A DNA stretch of 55,527 nucleotides from Clostridia bacterium (GTDB lineage Bacteria; Bacillota; Clostridia; Christensenellales; DTU072), in contig JAFVRJ010000004.1 of assembly GCA_017504305.1 (NCBI GenBank), positions 1 to 55,527 of the forward strand, read 5' to 3'. Shown in pieces: positions 17,018 to 26,086 of the stretch (the stretch's first letter is position 1; every line of letters begins with the position of its first letter). Position numbers and translations under genes: made by a program. The notes beneath the pieces are model-generated. The model saw only the letters and a program-made list of their open reading frames with translations, searched no databases and was not told where the DNA came from.

Positions 17018-17019
17018 AA

Positions 17020-17898
17020 TTAGATATTATAGCCGAATTTAATAAGTTCGGAGCGGATGTAATCTTCTTTAGTAGAAGGGGTTAAGGGTAAGCGCATATA
17101 ATCGGATGAAATCAATCCGAGTAATTTTGCAGCGCACTTAACGGGGATGGGGTTAACTTCCGAGAACAACGCATCTACCAACGGGTTGAGCTTGAATTGC
17201 ATTTCTCTGCACTTTTCGATATTGCCATTGAAGTAATGGTAACACATATCGTGCATGTACTCGGGGCAAATGTTGGAAGCAACGCTTATTACGCCGATAC
17301 CACCTAAAGCAAGGATGGGCAATACTAAACCGTCGTCACCGCTATAGATATCAAGTTTGCCGTTGCAAAGGCGAGCAACTTCCATGAATTGGTTGATGTT
17401 GCCACTTGCTTCTTTTATTGCGGTAATGCCTTTGTAACCTGCAAGTTTCATTGCGGTTTCGGGCGCGATATTAACGCCGGTTCTGCCGGGAACGTTGTAC
17501 ATTATAATAGGAAGATCAACGTTATCGGCAATTGCTTTGTAGTGGGCGATTATACCGTTTTGAGTACACTTGTTGTAGTAGGGGGTAACGGTAAGGATAC
17601 CGTCTGCTCCTAAATCTTGGTTTTCTTTAGCGTACTCGATAACGGTGTAGGTGTTGTTGCTGCCTGCGCCGAGAATAACGGGAATACGTTTGTTGACGAT
17701 TTCGATAACGGTAGAAGCAACTTTAGTACGTTCTTTGTGAGTCATCGTGGTAGGCTCGCCGGTAGTACCGTTAATTATGAGTGCATCGATATTGCCGTCG
17801 AGTTGAGCTTTAACCAATCTTTCGAGATTATCGTAATCGATTTTGTCGTCTACGAACGGGGTAATTAATGCTGTGGCAGCGCCTTTAAAAATGGACAT
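17020..17898 (-). CDS. dapA: 4-hydroxy-tetrahydrodipicolinate synthase
   Basis: 292 residues, a TIM-barrel class I aldolase that condenses pyruvate with aspartate semialdehyde. Active-site residues are all in place: GTTGEPTT (44-51), Tyr134 in YNVPGRTG (134-141) with Arg139, and the Schiff-base Lys162 in IKEASGN. An AAGGAGG ribosome site stands before the ATG. It follows asd on the minus strand by 17 bases and immediately precedes dapB, so aspartate semialdehyde passes from Asd to DapA to DapB products within one operon. No leader long enough for a lysine riboswitch precedes the operon. Confidence 0.97.
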   Translation of the reverse strand: MSIFKGAATALITPFVDDKIDYDNLERLVKAQLDGNIDALIINGTTGEPTTMTHKERTKVASTVIEIVNKRIPVILGAGSNNTYTVIEYAKENQDLGADGILTVTPYYNKCTQNGIIAHYKAIADNVDLPIIMYNVPGRTGVNIAPETAMKLAGYKGITAIKEASGNINQFMEVARLCNGKLDIYSGDDGLVLPILALGGIGVISVASNICPEYMHDMCYHYFNGNIEKCREMQFKLNPLVDALFSEVNPIPVKCAAKLLGLISSDYMRLPLTPSTKEDYIRSELIKFGYNI

Positions 17899-17915
17899 AT
17901 TTGCCCTCCTTATAA

Positions 17916-18905
17916 TTATAGAGCGTCGTGTGCAATAAGGAATTCTGCGATTTGAACTGCGTTAGTAGCTGCGCCTTTACGGATGTTGTCTGCTACAACC
18001 CAAATATTGCAACCGGATTCTACGGTATCGTCTAAACGGATACGACCAACGTAAACTTCGTCGTGGTTTTCAGCGTAGATGGGCATGGGATATTTGAGGT
18101 TCTTAACGTCGTCAACGACAACGAGGCCGGGCATATTAGCTAAAGCCTCGCGGATACCTTCGAGAGTGCAGGGCTTATTGAACTCGATATTAATGCTTTC
18201 GCTATGACCGTGGAATACGGGAACTCTAACGGTGGTAGCGGTAACTTTGATGGAGTAATCGTTGAGGATTTTTTTGGTTTCCTTAATCATCTTTTCCTCT
18301 TCCTTGGTGTAGCCGTTATCGAGGAAAACGTCGATGTGGGGGATGAGGTTGTTGGTGATAGGATAGGGGAACTTATTGGTGGTGCCGTCTTTTAAATCGT
18401 TGAAACCGGCAACGCCTGCGCCCGAAACTGCTTGGTAAGTGGAGTAGATAACTCTCTTTAAGCCGTACTTATCGTGTAAAGGCTTAAGAGCTACCATAGC
18501 TTGGATGGTGGAGCAGTTGGGGTTAGCGATTATACCCTTGTTATTAAGAGCTGCTTCGCCGTTAACTTCGGGAACGACTAGCGGAACGTCATCGTGCATA
18601 CGCCATTGGCTGGAGTTATCGATAACGGTTGCACCGATAGCTGCAAATTGGGGAGCATATTCTTTGGAGATGGAGCCACCCGCAGAGAAGAGAGCAACGT
18701 CGATACCCTTATTCTTGATGTTTTCGGGGGTGAGCTCTATGACGGTATGTTTCTCGCCCATAAAGTCGATTTCTTTGCCAGCGGATTTTGCTGAAGCAAA
18801 AAGATAATATTTAGATACGGGGAGTTTGCGTTCCTCGAGTACTTGTAAAAACTTGCTACCAACCATACCGGTTGCGCCGACAACGGCCATTACGTATTTT
18901 TTCAT
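17916..18905 (-). CDS. asd: Aspartate-semialdehyde dehydrogenase
   Basis: 329 residues. The NADP-binding GATGMVG (10-16), the catalytic Cys131 in NPNCSTIQ and the substrate-binding GHSESI segment in the C-terminal half are present. It reduces aspartyl phosphate to the semialdehyde, the branch point for lysine, threonine and methionine. AGGAG stands before the ATG. It is the first gene of asd-dapA-dapB with its own promoter. The aspartokinase that would feed it is not in this window. Confidence 0.97.
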   Translation of the reverse strand: MKKYVMAVVGATGMVGSKFLQVLEERKLPVSKYYLFASAKSAGKEIDFMGEKHTVIELTPENIKNKGIDVALFSAGGSISKEYAPQFAAIGATVIDNSSQWRMHDDVPLVVPEVNGEAALNNKGIIANPNCSTIQAMVALKPLHDKYGLKRVIYSTYQAVSGAGVAGFNDLKDGTTNKFPYPITNNLIPHIDVFLDNGYTKEEEKMIKETKKILNDYSIKVTATTVRVPVFHGHSESINIEFNKPCTLEGIREALANMPGLVVVDDVKNLKYPMPIYAENHDEVYVGRIRLDDTVESGCNIWVVADNIRKGAATNAVQIAEFLIAHDAL

Positions 18906-18935
18906 GAGTCGAATCTCCTAGAAATAATTTATTCA

Positions 18936-18965
18936 ATTATAATAATATTAGTTACTTCTTGTCAA
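18936..18965 (-). promoter_or_regulatory. Promoter of asd-dapA-dapB
   Basis: Minus strand -35 TTGACA (plus 18960-18965) and -10 TATAAT (plus 18936-18941), 18-base spacer. It is divergent from the next promoter, the two -35 boxes being about 18 bases apart. Confidence 0.8.
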
Positions 18966-18983
18966 ATATATAAATAAATATAA

Positions 18984-19012
18984 TTGCAATAAATCGTGAT
19001 TTGTTGTATAAT
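18984..19012 (+). promoter_or_regulatory. Promoter of the membrane protein-hslO operon
   Basis: -35 TTGCAA (18984-18989) and -10 TATAAT (19007-19012) with a 17-base spacer, about 32 bases before the ATG. Confidence 0.75.
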
Positions 19013-19043
19013 CGTATTCGACTAATTATGTTGTGAGGATAAT

Positions 19044-20129
19044 ATGGCAGATTCCCGTAACACCGAAAAGAAAGCTAATTCCCTTAAGATTAAGCTCTTG
19101 AGAGCTATGGCACTTGCTCCCGAAGCACGTACTGAAGAGAAAAAGGGCGCTTACCCCGGTGGAAGATTCAAAAGATTTACCGATATATTTAAGGCAAACA
19201 ACCAAGATTTGATGATGGTAAACGTCTTTACCATTTTATTCGCGTTGCCTATGCTTGCAGTAGTATTGTTCGTAACTTTATTCGGAGCAGAAAAGTTTGC
19301 TTACGTACTCAAGGGTATTACCGAAACTCCTTACCTTATGTCAGGTTTGGGATTTGGTCTTTCTTCGGGCGTTAATATTGCGGAAATTAAAGTTTTAACT
19401 TTAATGAGCTACCGCATAATGATTCTTGGTATCGCAATTTTTATGCCGGTGCTTGGCGTTGGTGTAGCAGGAGCGATGCACGTAATCCAAAAGTTTATTT
19501 GGGGCGAAAGACTTCTTACCAAAAAAGATAAAAAGACCGGTGTGGACGTCAACCGTACTATTACCGAATTCTTCCGTGGCGTAAAGCTTTACTGGAAGCA
19601 AATGGTCGTCATATTCAGTGTTTACGCAGTATTTATTGCAGGCGGTGCAGAGCTTATTCTCGAGTTTATCGCAGGTCTTTGGTCGGGTAGCGCAAGCGTA
19701 GGTCATTGGTTTGCAGTAATATTCGGTGCGTTGTTTATTCTTCTTTCAAGCATCGTATTCCTCAATATGTTACCCCAAGTCGTTTCCTACGGCAAAAACT
19801 TAACCTTAATCGAGATGGTAAGGAACGCATTGATATATACGGTAGCCTTCTTTGTACCCAGCTTATTTATCGCGATATTCATGTTTGCTCCCATAGCATT
19901 GTTTGCTGTAGGCGGATTCGTAACCATCATCGTTGTAATCTTATTTATGAGCGTAGGTGCAAGTTATATGTGCTTGGTTGCTGCTAACTATGGCGATTAT
20001 AATAGCGAAAACGTATTGCAAGTTCTTTATGAACAAAAGCAAACCGTTGAAAGCCGTAAATCCCGCAAAGATAAGAAAAAGGATACCGCACAACAAGGTT
20101 CAGTTAACTATAAGAGAAAAAAGAAATAA
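19044..20129 (+). CDS. Polytopic membrane protein, unknown function
   Basis: 361 residues. The N-terminus (about 1-50) is basic and hydrophilic and ends in RFKRFTDIFKANNQDL. About six hydrophobic segments follow (near 55-77, 120-145, 190-212, 225-248, 262-285 and 288-312), and the C-terminus is strongly basic (SRKSRKDKKKD, YKRKKK). The layout is somewhat like the YesL/DUF624 group of small Firmicutes membrane proteins, but I would not assign it. GTGAGGA precedes the ATG. It is the first gene before hslO and a TPR protein. Confidence 0.75.
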   Translation: MADSRNTEKKANSLKIKLLRAMALAPEARTEEKKGAYPGGRFKRFTDIFKANNQDLMMVNVFTILFALPMLAVVLFVTLFGAEKFAYVLKGITETPYLMSGLGFGLSSGVNIAEIKVLTLMSYRIMILGIAIFMPVLGVGVAGAMHVIQKFIWGERLLTKKDKKTGVDVNRTITEFFRGVKLYWKQMVVIFSVYAVFIAGGAELILEFIAGLWSGSASVGHWFAVIFGALFILLSSIVFLNMLPQVVSYGKNLTLIEMVRNALIYTVAFFVPSLFIAIFMFAPIALFAVGGFVTIIVVILFMSVGASYMCLVAANYGDYNSENVLQVLYEQKQTVESRKSRKDKKKDTAQQGSVNYKRKKK

Positions 20130-20156
20130 TTTATAAGACATTTAAAACCGGCAATT

Positions 20157-21026
20157 ATGGATAAAATTATTAAAGGCGTTTTGTTCAACGGTAAGGCAAG
20201 AATTGCTTTAATCGAAAGCACCGAAACCGTTAACAAAGCTATCAAGATTCACGACTTAACACCTCTCGCAGCGGCCGCACTTGGTCGCGCGTTGACCATT
20301 GGCGCATATATCGAAACCAACCTTAAGAGCGAAAGCGATCGCTTCAATTTGATTATTAACGGCGGAGGCCCGATCGGTAAGATATACGTATCGTCCGATA
20401 GACCGCATACAGTCAAAGGCCTCGTTGAAAATCCTCAAGTTGATTTACCTATTCGCAAGGATGGTAAGCTCGACGTTGGCGGTGCCGTAGGCAAAAACGG
20501 CGACCTTGTAGTTGTTAAGGATTTAGGTCTTAAGGAGCCTTATATCGGCAGATGTAAGCTTGTTTCCGGCGAACTTGCAGAGGACTACACCAACTATCTT
20601 TATAAGAGCGAAGGCATCCTTAACGCGGTTGCACTTGGTGTTTTGAACGATAGTAATGGATGCAAAGCGGCAGGTGGCATCATTATTGAAGCTCTACCTG
20701 ATGCTGATGATAATATGGTATTCATACTCGAAGACATAATGTCCAACTTTACCAACGTATCTCAATTGATCGCAGAAAAAGGCATTGAAGAGATTGCCAA
20801 CTTCTACTTTGGACATTTGGACGCAGAGATTTTCCCTGCTGAAAAACTCGGATACAAATGTGATTGTTGGGCAAAGATACGCCGTATCGTAAGAGGACTC
20901 GGTAGGGCGGAAGTTGAAGACATCATTAAAGAGCAAGGAATGCTTGAAATCAAATGCGACTACTGCCGTAAAAATTACGTTTACACCGAAAAGGATCTCG
21001 ATTATTTATTTGAAGAAAAGAAGTGA
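20157..21026 (+). CDS. hslO: Redox-regulated chaperone Hsp33
   Basis: 289 residues. Hsp33 is kept inactive by a zinc bound to four cysteines and becomes a holdase when these are oxidised. The zinc set CDC (235-237) and CDYC (267-270), 29 residues apart, is intact and matches the family spacing. The N-terminal domain contains LTPLAAAALGRA and GGGPIGKIY, as expected. No good Shine-Dalgarno site precedes the ATG. The TGA stop overlaps the GTG start of the TPR gene, so the two are coupled. Confidence 0.95.
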   Translation: MDKIIKGVLFNGKARIALIESTETVNKAIKIHDLTPLAAAALGRALTIGAYIETNLKSESDRFNLIINGGGPIGKIYVSSDRPHTVKGLVENPQVDLPIRKDGKLDVGGAVGKNGDLVVVKDLGLKEPYIGRCKLVSGELAEDYTNYLYKSEGILNAVALGVLNDSNGCKAAGGIIIEALPDADDNMVFILEDIMSNFTNVSQLIAEKGIEEIANFYFGHLDAEIFPAEKLGYKCDCWAKIRRIVRGLGRAEVEDIIKEQGMLEIKCDYCRKNYVYTEKDLDYLFEEKK

Positions 21027-22714
21027 GAGTAATTCCCTTTAAGCCCGATGCCAAGCTTAACTACAGTTTGGCGCTCGAAAAAATCCAAAATAAAGACTAC
21101 GGCTTTGCTATTAAGCTTCTAAAAGAAGCTATCCAAATCGATGCAAAGCCGGAGTATTACGTAGAGCTTGCAGAGCTCTATTTTACTTTGGGCGAGTATT
21201 TCGAGTGTATGTGCGTATATAATCGTATGGCGCGCGATAAAGGCTATAAACTGGACGTAGTGCTTGGTATGTTACGCGCACATTGTGCTTTAAGAGAACT
21301 ACCGTTTTGTTCCGATTATTTGAATATTAATCATGCGGCTACTTGGCGTATTTTCAACAAGTTTTACGATGTTCAAAAGTTAAAGGATATTTGCGTGGAG
21401 TGTAAGGAAAACACAGATGCTTTGAAAGCTCCACACATGATAGACGTAAAAGATAATGCCATAAAGCGCAAAATTGCTATGGCGGAAGATTATTGTTTTA
21501 ACGCGAATTTTAGCTCGGCTTTAAGTCTTATAGAGGATATTCCGAGTTCGTCCAAGTATTACGTTGCAAGTTTGGAGCTAAAAACGTCAATCTATCTTGA
21601 TTCCGGTGACTTGGAGCAAGCGCTTGAAATTGCTAAAGAGTTAAAATCAATCTCAAAGGGCAATCTTCAAGCTATCTGGGCAATACTTATAATCTTATAT
21701 AATTTAGGCGACACAAAATTTTCCGTAGATTTCCGTAACGCTTATATTGAATGCGAGCAAGAGATATTTGAAAGCGGTAATGCTAAAGCGTTAGTACGTT
21801 TTATAAACCTAACGCAAGCTTTGGGATATACTGCCGGGTTAAATAGAGTTTTGAAAAAGGCGATAAAAGCTTTCCCTTATAATTCCCAAATAATTTTTTA
21901 CGTGATTGAGAATCATATCGCAAGAGATGAGTACGATAGGGCGAAGGAGCTTATTGCAAAAGCGCGTGAGTTATTTCCAAACCATCCGCTTTCTTCTGCC
22001 TACAATTATTTGATTAACGACGAGAGATTTATAAAAAAATGCGATCGGTGTATTTGGGATGGTTTTACCTTCTATCAAGGCGTTCGTACCGCTTTATCGG
22101 AATTAAGAGCATCGGAGTTTTTTAATGAAAATTGCGACGTAAATGCTCCTTTGAACGAGGATTTATTGACGTATTTACTGTACGATTGCGATGCGGAAAC
22201 GGTAGAGGACGTTTTAAGTGATAAGCGATTGCAACAAAGGCCGGGGTTTAAGGAATTCTTAATTCGGGCACTCGATAACCAATATTTGAATAACGAAACG
22301 ATGTATGTTTTACTTGCGACGTTACATAACGTTCAGTTTGGCACGGGCGCACTATTGCTTAACTCAAGTGGTCAAGAATTGTTGCACGTAATGTACTTTG
22401 TGCCGGATAAGGCGCCCAACAAAGACTTAAGGATGGGGCGCGTTATCAGTAAGGTCTATGCTTGCCTCGTGTATGACTATAACGTCAACACCGATAACGT
22501 TAATAAAGAGAGTTTAGCAAAAGAATATAAGTATTTGAATGACCTCAACGTGCAGTGCAAAGAAGTGGGTTTTTGCGCTGCACTTCATTTTAGATACCTC
22601 ACAAAAGTTAAAGGCCTAAAAAATAACGAACTTCTAAAGAAGTCCGTTAGTGATTTTTATGATATTTGGCCCAATGATTTAGATGAAGTTTTAAAAGCTT
22701 TTAACCTAATATAA
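21023..22714 (+). CDS. Tetratricopeptide-repeat protein
   Basis: 563 residues, mostly helical. The start is a GTG inside a GTGA overlap with the hslO stop. The first 90 residues contain clear TPR-like helices (YSLALEKIQNKDYGFAIKLL, YVELAELYFTLGEYFECMCVY), and further helical pairs appear around 150-320 (LDSGDLEQALEIAKELKSI, DEYDRAKELIAKARELFPNHP). The C-terminal 200 residues show no repeat that I recognise. It probably serves as a protein-binding scaffold, and its translational coupling to Hsp33 suggests a shared stress role. No signal or membrane segment is present, so it should be cytoplasmic. Confidence 0.85.
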   Translation: MRVIPFKPDAKLNYSLALEKIQNKDYGFAIKLLKEAIQIDAKPEYYVELAELYFTLGEYFECMCVYNRMARDKGYKLDVVLGMLRAHCALRELPFCSDYLNINHAATWRIFNKFYDVQKLKDICVECKENTDALKAPHMIDVKDNAIKRKIAMAEDYCFNANFSSALSLIEDIPSSSKYYVASLELKTSIYLDSGDLEQALEIAKELKSISKGNLQAIWAILIILYNLGDTKFSVDFRNAYIECEQEIFESGNAKALVRFINLTQALGYTAGLNRVLKKAIKAFPYNSQIIFYVIENHIARDEYDRAKELIAKARELFPNHPLSSAYNYLINDERFIKKCDRCIWDGFTFYQGVRTALSELRASEFFNENCDVNAPLNEDLLTYLLYDCDAETVEDVLSDKRLQQRPGFKEFLIRALDNQYLNNETMYVLLATLHNVQFGTGALLLNSSGQELLHVMYFVPDKAPNKDLRMGRVISKVYACLVYDYNVNTDNVNKESLAKEYKYLNDLNVQCKEVGFCAALHFRYLTKVKGLKNNELLKKSVSDFYDIWPNDLDEVLKAFNLI

Positions 22715-22716
22715 TT

Positions 22717-23730
22717 TTAAGCCTCGGTTATTTCAGCAACTTCTTCTTTTTGACAACAGCAACAACAAGCAGGTTCTTCTTTGAAGACCTTAATTTTGCT
22801 TACGAAAATCCAACGTGCGAGGGTTGCAACGCAGAGTCCGATGTAGTAACCGAATAGGGTGTCGGATAGGTAGTGTGCGGTTGCAACAACACGGCTTACT
22901 GCAACAAGAGCGGTATAAACTGCAGGAACGGTCCAGAATACCCATTTAATCTTTTTGAATTTGGGGAATAATTCGGGAACGATAATAAGTGCAAAGCTTA
23001 CTGAAGCAGCAGCGGTGTGACCGGAGGGGAAGGATTGGAAGGGGCTGGAAAGGCCTTCGAACAATGCTTTATACTCCTCGGTACGGATTTCCGGCTTGAT
23101 GATGGTATTGATCATATACCAAGGGGTAAATCCGTCGTAGTTGTAATTGGGGTAAAGTTCAAAGAGTGCTTCAGGGGTTTGGGGATTGCCGATGGTCATG
23201 GTGCGATAGCGTTGACGAGCCCAAATGAGCTTCATAACGATGGAAATAACGTTGGATGCTATAGCAACGATGCCAAGGAAGAGCGCGAACCAGAATAACT
23301 TTTTGATTACGTCTTTGGGTACAGCGCCGAAAGCCGCGATGGTTAAAAGGCTCATGAAGGCGGCAAATACGATAACGTAAACGATGTCGTACATAAGTTC
23401 TTCTGCAACGAAGTTATCCCAGAACCACATATATAATGCTGCGGCGTATCCGATAAAAGTTAAAGAGGCTCCGCATATTTTATTAAAGAATAACTTTTGC
23501 TTGGAACTTTTACCGAAACTTTGGTAAAAGAGTATAGCGCCTATAATGGGAGCAGCAAGGTAGGTGGGTAGTTCGCCGAGATTTGCAAAATATTGACCGA
23601 ATAACGAATTGGTGTTATCAAGAGCCTTGTTGATTTGCAAATCGAAAAAAGCAGTAACGATTGCGATAGCTACGAAAATAGCAGCGCAAACGCCAATTTC
23701 TATCCAAGATTTTTTGCTGATTTTATTCAT
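22717..23730 (-). CDS. PAP2-superfamily membrane phosphatase
   Basis: 337 residues with several membrane helices. The acid phosphatase motifs are in order: C1 KLIWARQRY (167-175, where the usual RP is RY), C2 PSGH (235-238) and C3 SRVVATAHYLSD (279-290) with the nucleophile His286. Such enzymes dephosphorylate lipid phosphates, for example undecaprenyl pyrophosphate or phosphatidic acid. The C-terminus is odd: five cysteines in a row (PACCCCCQK) followed by an acidic end. It follows glyS on the minus strand by 23 bases and runs tail to tail with the TPR gene, with only two bases between. Confidence 0.85.
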   Translation of the reverse strand: MNKISKKSWIEIGVCAAIFVAIAIVTAFFDLQINKALDNTNSLFGQYFANLGELPTYLAAPIIGAILFYQSFGKSSKQKLFFNKICGASLTFIGYAAALYMWFWDNFVAEELMYDIVYVIVFAAFMSLLTIAAFGAVPKDVIKKLFWFALFLGIVAIASNVISIVMKLIWARQRYRTMTIGNPQTPEALFELYPNYNYDGFTPWYMINTIIKPEIRTEEYKALFEGLSSPFQSFPSGHTAAASVSFALIIVPELFPKFKKIKWVFWTVPAVYTALVAVSRVVATAHYLSDTLFGYYIGLCVATLARWIFVSKIKVFKEEPACCCCCQKEEVAEITEA

Positions 23731-23753
23731 AATCTCTCCTTTGTAAAAAGATT

Positions 23754-25139
23754 TTAATAAGCAGTCTTTTCGGTGATATAGTTTACGAGATCGTCAATAT
23801 TCATTCTGATTTGTTCCATGCTATCGCGTTCACGGACGGTTACGGTGTTATCCTCGAGGGTATCGAAGTCTACGGTTACGCAGAAGGGGGTACCGATTTC
23901 GTCTTGACGGCGGTAGCGCTTACCGATAGATGCGCTTGCATCGTAAGCGGTGGGGAACTTCTTGATTAAAGCACGATATAATTCGTCTGCTTTCTCGTTG
24001 AGTTGCTTTTGCAAGGGGAGTACTGCAACTTTGTAGGGTGCAAGAGCGGGATGTAAGTGTAAGACTACACGGCTATCGCCACCTTCAAGTTCTTCTTCCT
24101 CATAAGCGTTGCAAAGAACGGTGAGTACCATACGTTCGACACCAAGAGAGGGCTCGATAACGTAGGGAATATATTTTTTGTTGGTAACGGGATCGATATA
24201 GCTTAAATCCTTACCTGAAGTGTTAATATGTTGATTGAGGTCGTAGTCGGTTCTGTCCGCAATACCCCATAGTTCGCCCCAACCGAAGGGGAATTTGAAT
24301 TCGAAGTCGGTAGTTGCACGGCTATAGAAGCAAAGTTCTTCGGGATCGTGGTCGCGGAGACGTAAGTTTTCCTCTTTGATGCCGATGCCAAGCAACCAAT
24401 CCTTACAGAATTGACGCCAGTAAGCAAACCACTCGAGATCGGTGCCGGGTTCGCAGAAGAATTCAAGCTCCATTTGTTCGAATTCTCTTACACGGAAGAT
24501 AAAGTTACCGGGAGTAATTTCATTACGGAAGGATTTACCGATTTGAGCAATACCAAATGGAACTTTACTGCGAGTGGTACGTTGAACGTTTTTGAAGTTT
24601 ACAAAGATACCTTGAGCGGTTTCGGGACGTAAGTAAACGGTATTAACGCTATCTTCGGTTACACCTTGGAAGGTTTTGAACATAAGGTTAAACTTGCGAA
24701 TACCGGTAAAGTTTTGGTTGCCACAAATAGGGCACTTGATTTTGTTATCGATTATAAATTGCTCGAATTGTTCGTTGGACCAACCTGCGATTTTGATATC
24801 GAGGTTATTTTTTGCGATATAATCTTCAACGAGGTTGTCTGCACGGTGACGGGATTTGCAGGATTTGCAATCCATCAAAGGATCGCTAAAGCCACCCAAG
24901 TGACCGCTTGCTTCCCATACTTTGGGATTCATTAAGATAGCACAGTCAACGCCAACGTTAAGGGGATTCTCGGTAACGAATTTTTGCCACCAAGCCTTTT
25001 TGATGTTGCTCTTAAGCTCGGAGCCGAGAGGACCGTAATCCCAAGTGTTTGCAAGACCGCCGTAGATTTCACTACCGCTAAAAATAAAGCCTCTGTTTTT
25101 GCAGAGTGCAACAAGTTTATCCATAGTTAATTTAGCCAT
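23754..25139 (-). CDS. glyS: Glycyl-tRNA synthetase, single-chain class II (alpha2)
   Basis: 461 residues, the dimeric type found in many Gram-positives and not the GlyQ/GlyS heterotetramer. It has the N-terminal motif 1 region with [12 protein letters not shown], a likely zinc site (CKSCKSRHR and CPICG), RPETAQGIF, motif 2 [19 protein letters not shown], and motif 3 EPSLGVERM. An anticodon-binding domain forms the C-terminus. Its promoter leaves only about 20 bases of leader, so no glycine T-box controls it. It charges both tRNA-Gly genes found in the tRNA array of this window. PAP2 follows in the same operon. Confidence 0.97.
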   Translation of the reverse strand: MAKLTMDKLVALCKNRGFIFSGSEIYGGLANTWDYGPLGSELKSNIKKAWWQKFVTENPLNVGVDCAILMNPKVWEASGHLGGFSDPLMDCKSCKSRHRADNLVEDYIAKNNLDIKIAGWSNEQFEQFIIDNKIKCPICGNQNFTGIRKFNLMFKTFQGVTEDSVNTVYLRPETAQGIFVNFKNVQRTTRSKVPFGIAQIGKSFRNEITPGNFIFRVREFEQMELEFFCEPGTDLEWFAYWRQFCKDWLLGIGIKEENLRLRDHDPEELCFYSRATTDFEFKFPFGWGELWGIADRTDYDLNQHINTSGKDLSYIDPVTNKKYIPYVIEPSLGVERMVLTVLCNAYEEEELEGGDSRVVLHLHPALAPYKVAVLPLQKQLNEKADELYRALIKKFPTAYDASASIGKRYRRQDEIGTPFCVTVDFDTLEDNTVTVRERDSMEQIRMNIDDLVNYITEKTAY

Positions 25140-25166
25140 AATTACCTCAAAAGTTTTGTTAGCTAC

Positions 25167-25195
25167 ATATTAAACATATTCGCGCGTTTTGTCAA
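25167..25195 (-). promoter_or_regulatory. Promoter of glyS
   Basis: Minus strand -35 TTGACA (plus 25190-25195) and -10 TAATAT (plus 25167-25172), 17-base spacer. Confidence 0.75.
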
Positions 25196-25223
25196 TATAA
25201 TTAAATATAATCAATGGTAAAAT

Positions 25224-25937
25224 ATGATAAATAAACAATCTTTAGTAAGTTTAACGGCTAATGTTATTATAGTTTTCGTGTTGATAGTGATAGCGATAGT
25301 AGGGCTTGGAGGTGCGGAAGTAGTGGCGGTTAGCGGAGAGGATGCGATATATCGTGGGAACGAGGCGGTTGCTAACGTATCGCTTATGTTCAACGTTTAT
25401 TGGGGTACGGAGTACGTGAATGACATCCTAAAAGTGTTGGATGCTTTTCAAGTAAAAACCACCTTTTTCGTTGGCGGTTGCTGGGTTGCAAAGAACGTCG
25501 AAGTCTTTAAAAACATAGTAGATAAAGGCCACGAGATAGGCTCGCACGGCTATTCGCATAAGGATGCCGAGAAGCTTAATTACGCTCAAAACGAGGACGA
25601 AATACTGCTTACCGAAAAAATGATATTTAGTATAACAAACAAAAAACCTACCTTGTTTGCGCCCCCCTCCGGCTCGATCGGAAGTAGTATGTTCGAGGTA
25701 TGTAAAGATAACGATTACACCGTTATTATGTGGAGTAGAGACACAATCGATTGGCGCGATAAAGATGTAAATATGGTTATCAAAAGAGCTACTTCGGATA
25801 TCCAAAACGGCGAATTAATACTTATGCATCCAACCGCTCATACGCTAAAAGCGCTCCCCAAAATCATAGGGGATTTGAAGTCCAAAGGCTTCATGGTAAC
25901 TACTGTTAGCGAGACTATAGCACCCGCAAAAGTTTAA
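25224..25937 (+). CDS. NodB/polysaccharide deacetylase-like protein (YlxY-type)
   Basis: 237 residues with an N-terminal membrane anchor (about 10-31) and a NodB-like domain. The usual first motif TFDDG is replaced by MFNVYWGTEY, so the catalytic Asp and one metal-binding Asp are missing, whereas the second motif SHGYSH is kept, followed by APPSGS and HPTAHTL. This pattern is what I recall from YlxY-type sporulation-associated relatives, which may not deacetylate. The ATG start is only weakly supported; no strong AGGAGG is seen. It probably acts outside the membrane. It does not share a promoter with glyS, which is divergent. Confidence 0.8.
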   Translation: MINKQSLVSLTANVIIVFVLIVIAIVGLGGAEVVAVSGEDAIYRGNEAVANVSLMFNVYWGTEYVNDILKVLDAFQVKTTFFVGGCWVAKNVEVFKNIVDKGHEIGSHGYSHKDAEKLNYAQNEDEILLTEKMIFSITNKKPTLFAPPSGSIGSSMFEVCKDNDYTVIMWSRDTIDWRDKDVNMVIKRATSDIQNGELILMHPTAHTLKALPKIIGDLKSKGFMVTTVSETIAPAKV

Positions 25938-26005
25938 GTAAGACGACAGAGTGATTATAAGCTAAAAAACCACAAAAAAATCGGCTTCATTGTTTATAAA
26001 ATATA

Positions 26006-26034
26006 TTGAAATTACTTAAGATTTAGTATATACT
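26006..26034 (+). promoter_or_regulatory. Promoter of the M16 peptidase-ftsK-recA operon
   Basis: -35 TTGAAA (26006-26011) and -10 TATACT (26029-26034) with a 17-base spacer, about 52 bases before the ATG. Confidence 0.7.
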
Positions 26035-26086
26035 ATATTTGCGTAATATCGATTGCGTAAAATATTGTTGAGGTACTACCCGATTT

